Of a DNA stretch of 45,664 bases, positions 43,296 to 45,664 are shown one piece after another. The stretch is from Actinomycetota bacterium (lineage in GTDB: Bacteria; Actinomycetota; Thermoleophilia; RBG-16-64-13): positions 1,892 through 47,555 of the forward strand of contig JAMDEO010000190.1 of NCBI GenBank assembly GCA_023483915.1, in the 5' to 3' direction. The notes below the pieces were generated by a model, which saw only the letters and a program-made list of their open reading frames with translations, ran no database searches and was not told the origin of the DNA. Position 1 is the stretch's first letter; each line of letters starts with the position of its first letter. Both the position numbers and the translations under genes were made by a program.

Positions 43296-43873
43296 GTGGT
43301 TCTGTCCCCCATGTCCCCTAGTTCGGACCAGCGAAAACAGTCCGTAGTATGATCGTTGACCATTCCCGTAGCCTGCAAACGCGCGTAGATGATTGTCGGG
43401 CCGGCAAAGCGAAAGCCGCGGCGCCTCATGTCTTTGCTCATTTGCTCCGCCTCAGGTGTCGTCGCCGGGATTTCTGCCAGAGTCCGCCAGGCGTTCTGGA
43501 TGGTGTGCCCGCCCACGAAGCTCCATTGGTAGGCAGCAAAGCTTCCGAATTCCTCCTGGATACCGAGCACTGCTTGTGCGTTGACGATCGCGGATTCCAC
43601 CTTGAGACGGTTCCTCACGATGCCGGCATCGGCAAGAAGGCGCTCGACGTCGTGCGAACCAAACGCGGCTACCTTGACTGGGTCAAAACCCGCGAAGCCT
43701 TCCCTGTAGGCTTCCCGTTTCTTGAGGATGGTAAGCCAGCTGAGACCGGCCTGAGCGCCCTCGAGGATGAGGAATTCAAACAGGAGCCGGTCATTGTGGA
43801 CTGGGACGCCCCATTCTTGGTCGTGATACGCGACGTACAACGGATCGGTCTCAGCCCACGCGCATCGGTTCAC
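43292..43873 (-). CDS. tag: DNA-3-methyladenine glycosylase I
   Basis: Excises 3-methyladenine from alkylated DNA. The 193 residues include RCAWAETDPLYVAYHDQEWG (zinc-site Cys and the YHDxEWG motif) at the N-terminus and FEFLILEGAQAGLSW with the family Glu. The C-terminal part has NDHTTDCFRW, the zinc-ligand region (His and Cys). The GTG at 43873 overlaps the MBL stop (GTGA); an earlier GTG at 43879 is also possible. It overlaps the cupin by 4 bp. Confidence 0.95.
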   Translation of the reverse strand: MNRCAWAETDPLYVAYHDQEWGVPVHNDRLLFEFLILEGAQAGLSWLTILKKREAYREGFAGFDPVKVAAFGSHDVERLLADAGIVRNRLKVESAIVNAQAVLGIQEEFGSFAAYQWSFVGGHTIQNAWRTLAEIPATTPEAEQMSKDMRRRGFRFAGPTIIYARLQATGMVNDHTTDCFRWSELGDMGDRTT

Positions 43874-44565
43874 TGCCACCGCTTCTTCAACACCTCGGCG
43901 GCGCCGCCAATGATCGGAGCGCCGTGAGCAAAACAGGCCGTTTCGAAGTGGTAGTTACCCAGCTCACGGAGACTTTCCAGGCCACGGGAGAGGTCCTCAT
44001 AAATAGGCGAAGGAACCAGACCATGGACATTTTTCGCCACATCTCCAAGAAACAGGACTCCACCATCACCCGGCCAGAAGAACACGAGATGCCCCAAAGT
44101 GTGCCCCGGCGTCCAAATGGCTTGAATCCCACCCGCGACTGGGATCACCTCACCCGCGGCAACCTCGTGATCCACCACCGCGGGTTCGAATGTGGTTGGA
44201 GCCTGGCTGATTACCTCATCTACAAATGCCTGGTTCTCCGGACCCGGAGCAACCTCATAGGGACGGAAAGATTCACCCGCGCGCACCATCTCCGCGTCGC
44301 AGCCGTGCATCCACGCGCTTGCTCCAGTGGCCCGGGTGATCTCCGCCAAAGCACCTGCGTGGTCCAAATGACAGTGTGTCACCAGGACGTCGCCGATGTC
44401 CCCGGGGCTGCGGCCCAGCGACCGAACTGCTTCATCAATGTCGGCCATCGCGCCGGGGAAGCCGGTGTCGACCAGGGTGAGACTCTCCGGCTGGACGATG
44501 AGGTAGACGTTTACATCCTCGGACTGGATGAGATAGACGTGCTCCGTCACTTGTTGAGCGGACAT
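43870..44565 (-). CDS. MBL-fold metallohydrolase
   Basis: A 231-residue metallo-beta-lactamase-fold hydrolase. The metal motif is THCHLDHAGAL near residue 70; later ligands are in TPGHTLGHLVF (His) and FLGDVAKN (Asp) and the final AHGAPI (His). It has the compact glyoxalase II-like form with no extra domains. The ATG at 44565 (MSAQQVTEHVYL) is chosen because AAAGG lies upstream; a longer frame to 44658 overlaps the ferredoxin gene and is rejected. Substrate unknown. It lies 22 bp after the Fe-S gene. Confidence 0.9.
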   Translation of the reverse strand: MSAQQVTEHVYLIQSEDVNVYLIVQPESLTLVDTGFPGAMADIDEAVRSLGRSPGDIGDVLVTHCHLDHAGALAEITRATGASAWMHGCDAEMVRAGESFRPYEVAPGPENQAFVDEVISQAPTTFEPAVVDHEVAAGEVIPVAGGIQAIWTPGHTLGHLVFFWPGDGGVLFLGDVAKNVHGLVPSPIYEDLSRGLESLRELGNYHFETACFAHGAPIIGGAAEVLKKRWQ

Positions 44566-44587
44566 TGCGGACCTTTCTATCGAGAGA

Positions 44588-44932
44588 TTATCTGGGCGCG
44601 AAGACCACCGAGCGCGGCATAGACTCCATGAGCGGGAGCAAGTCTTCGAGCTCTCCATAGGTCATACAGCCTGCCATGCAGTGCTTCACGCACGCCGGCT
44701 TCTCGCCTGCGGCCGTCCGCCGGGCACAGAGGTCGCAGAGGTCGGTGGGGAAGGGCAGGAAGTCCACCTGGACCTTATCGAGACTTTGCCGGGTGCAATC
44801 TTGCAGCATGATGCCCCACGCTCCCGCGGGATAGCCGTGCTCCTGCTTGCAGGCCACCTCACAAGCATGGCAACCAGTGCAGTACTCGTAGTGGATGAGC
44901 AGACCCATCTTGGAACGCCCATTGCCGGCCAC
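44588..44932 (-). CDS. small 4Fe-4S electron-transfer subunit
   Basis: A 114-residue iron-sulfur protein of the DmsB/HybA-type but short. The first cluster motif is CTGCHACEVAC near residue 18. The second set is CDLC, about ten residues, then CVKHC, plus a further Cys at AGC. That suffices for two [4Fe-4S] clusters, half the usual four. It likely accepts or donates electrons for the Mo/W oxidoreductase encoded immediately upstream, 2 bp away. The GTG start follows GGAGGGGAG, which is the end of that gene. No signal peptide. Confidence 0.88.
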   Translation of the reverse strand: MAGNGRSKMGLLIHYEYCTGCHACEVACKQEHGYPAGAWGIMLQDCTRQSLDKVQVDFLPFPTDLCDLCARRTAAGEKPACVKHCMAGCMTYGELEDLLPLMESMPRSVVFAPR

Positions 44933-44934
44933 GG

Positions 44935-45664
44935 CTACTCCCCTCCTTTGTGAGTCGCGTCAAGCTTCTCCACGCCCACCAAGGTCGTCTTGTACGGTGC
45001 ACCTCCGTAGCCTGAGACGTCACCCGGGCCGATGTTGAGGAGGACGTTACAGTTGTAGTCCCAGATGCCGTACAGGTTGGGCTCTCGTCCCTCAGTCTCC
45101 GGCAACCACCAGCCATGCGGTACGCTAACCACTTTGGGGTGGACAATCGGAGTGACTTTGGCCTTCCGCCTGATACGGCCGCGATCGTTTACGATGGCCA
45201 CCCACTCGCCCTCGCCGATTCCGATCTTCTTTGCCGCGTCAGGATGTATCTCCACGATGGGATCGGGATCGCACTCCCTCAGCCAGGGGATATTGCGGTG
45301 CTCCGCGTGGAATAGTGCAGGGGAGCGCCTGCCGGTCACCATGACGAAGGGATACTTCTCGGCGAGCTCAGGGGTGCGGACCTCGCTTTCCTGCGGCTCG
45401 GTGTAAAAGGGAAGCGGGTCCATTTCCCAGTCCATGAAACTGGTGGAATACAGCTCCAGTTTGCCTGTGGGAGTGCGGAACCCGGGTTTACCATCGGGGC
45501 GGAGAAGTCCCTTCTCGTAGCGGCGGTAGCCGCGGGACGGCGTCTCCCTGTCCGGGAACTTCCAGTTGCCGTCCTTCAACTCGTCGAACGTATATCCCGA
45601 CGGGCTCAGGCGGTCGTTGATGAGATCCTTGACCGTCTCGTAGCGCCTGCGCAGCTCCGGATTG
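44935..45664 (-). CDS. molybdopterin oxidoreductase, C-terminal part, runs off window
   Basis: About 242 C-terminal residues of a Mo/W-bis-MGD enzyme of the DMSO reductase family. The visible part is the molydopterin dinucleotide-binding domain: TGKLELYS, FVMVTGRRSPALFHAEHRN, DPIVEIHPDAAKKIGIGEGEWV, and VSVPHGWW near the end. The sequence is open to the right edge, so the Fe-S and catalytic domains are not seen. The wording is closest, by memory, to acetylene hydratase, transhydroxylase or thiosulfate/polysulfide-type members; substrate not assigned. It is the first visible gene of the operon with ferredoxin, MBL, tag, cupin and xfp. Confidence 0.9.
   Translation of the reverse strand, partial: NPELRRRYETVKDLINDRLSPSGYTFDELKDGNWKFPDRETPSRGYRRYEKGLLRPDGKPGFRTPTGKLELYSTSFMDWEMDPLPFYTEPQESEVRTPELAEKYPFVMVTGRRSPALFHAEHRNIPWLRECDPDPIVEIHPDAAKKIGIGEGEWVAIVNDRGRIRRKAKVTPIVHPKVVSVPHGWWLPETEGREPNLYGIWDYNCNVLLNIGPGDVSGYGGAPYKTTLVGVEKLDATHKGGE

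Overview
The window is a gene-dense, roughly 60% GC stretch of bacterial chromosome. Most genes lie on the minus strand in tightly packed operons with 4-bp start/stop overlaps and many GTG starts. It reads best as a deep-branching, probably anaerobic or microaerobic Actinomycetota-like bacterium (Coriobacteriia, Geothermincolia or Thermoleophilia type). That placement is an inference from three things: the topA-tmk-holB-ricT block, a complex I operon without nuoEFG, and a Mo/W-bis-MGD oxidoreductase with a small ferredoxin. A Chloroflexota origin is not excluded. No rRNA, CRISPR array or prophage was seen.

Layout, left to right. (1) 1-3876: the high-affinity K+ ATPase operon (minus), a 26-residue membrane peptide, then kdpF, kdpA and kdpB; kdpB leaves the left edge and carries a one-base frameshift. 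(2) 4042-10806: a small KOW-like protein, lgt, a three-gene ABC-2 exporter (ATPase plus two permeases), an MBL-fold protein, a RidA homologue with an odd C-terminal tail, and a small unknown protein behind a strong palindrome. (3) 10807-11670: a degraded zone with a kelch-repeat remnant. (4) 11667-14893: a B12-binding radical SAM protein, a cupin, a glycine-rich RRM protein with a long leader, and tRNA-Thr(CGU). (5) 15116-21803: an information-processing operon (STAS protein, an archaeal-looking topoisomerase IA, tmk, holB, ricT-like) and a TPR protein. (6) 21954-34233: an inverted-repeat element that supplies the last codons of an amidohydrolase, then the 11-gene complex I operon nuoABCDHIJKLMN. 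nuoH has a one-base frameshift. Two related long palindromes (163 and 178 bp) fill the nuoM|nuoN and nuoK|nuoL junctions. (7) 34546-40262: tatC; a FadR-type regulator fused to a HAD phosphatase-like domain whose nucleophile is Asn; a TauE/SafE plus DUF1634 pair; a universal stress protein; and a zinc-ribbon membrane protein. (8) 40442-45664: a minus-strand operon with a molybdopterin oxidoreductase (cut by the right edge), its Fe-S partner, an MBL-fold hydrolase, 3-methyladenine glycosylase I, a cupin and phosphoketolase.

How they work together: Nuo, Kdp and the ABC exporter are membrane energy and ion systems. The Mo oxidoreductase and phosphoketolase point to anaerobic or fermentative carbon and redox metabolism. 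The nuo operon has no NADH-oxidising module, so its electron donor is probably ferredoxin or another reduced carrier.

The most unusual items are the FadR-HAD fusion, which has a self-operator and an apparently leaderless start, and the paired intra-operon palindromes inside nuo.
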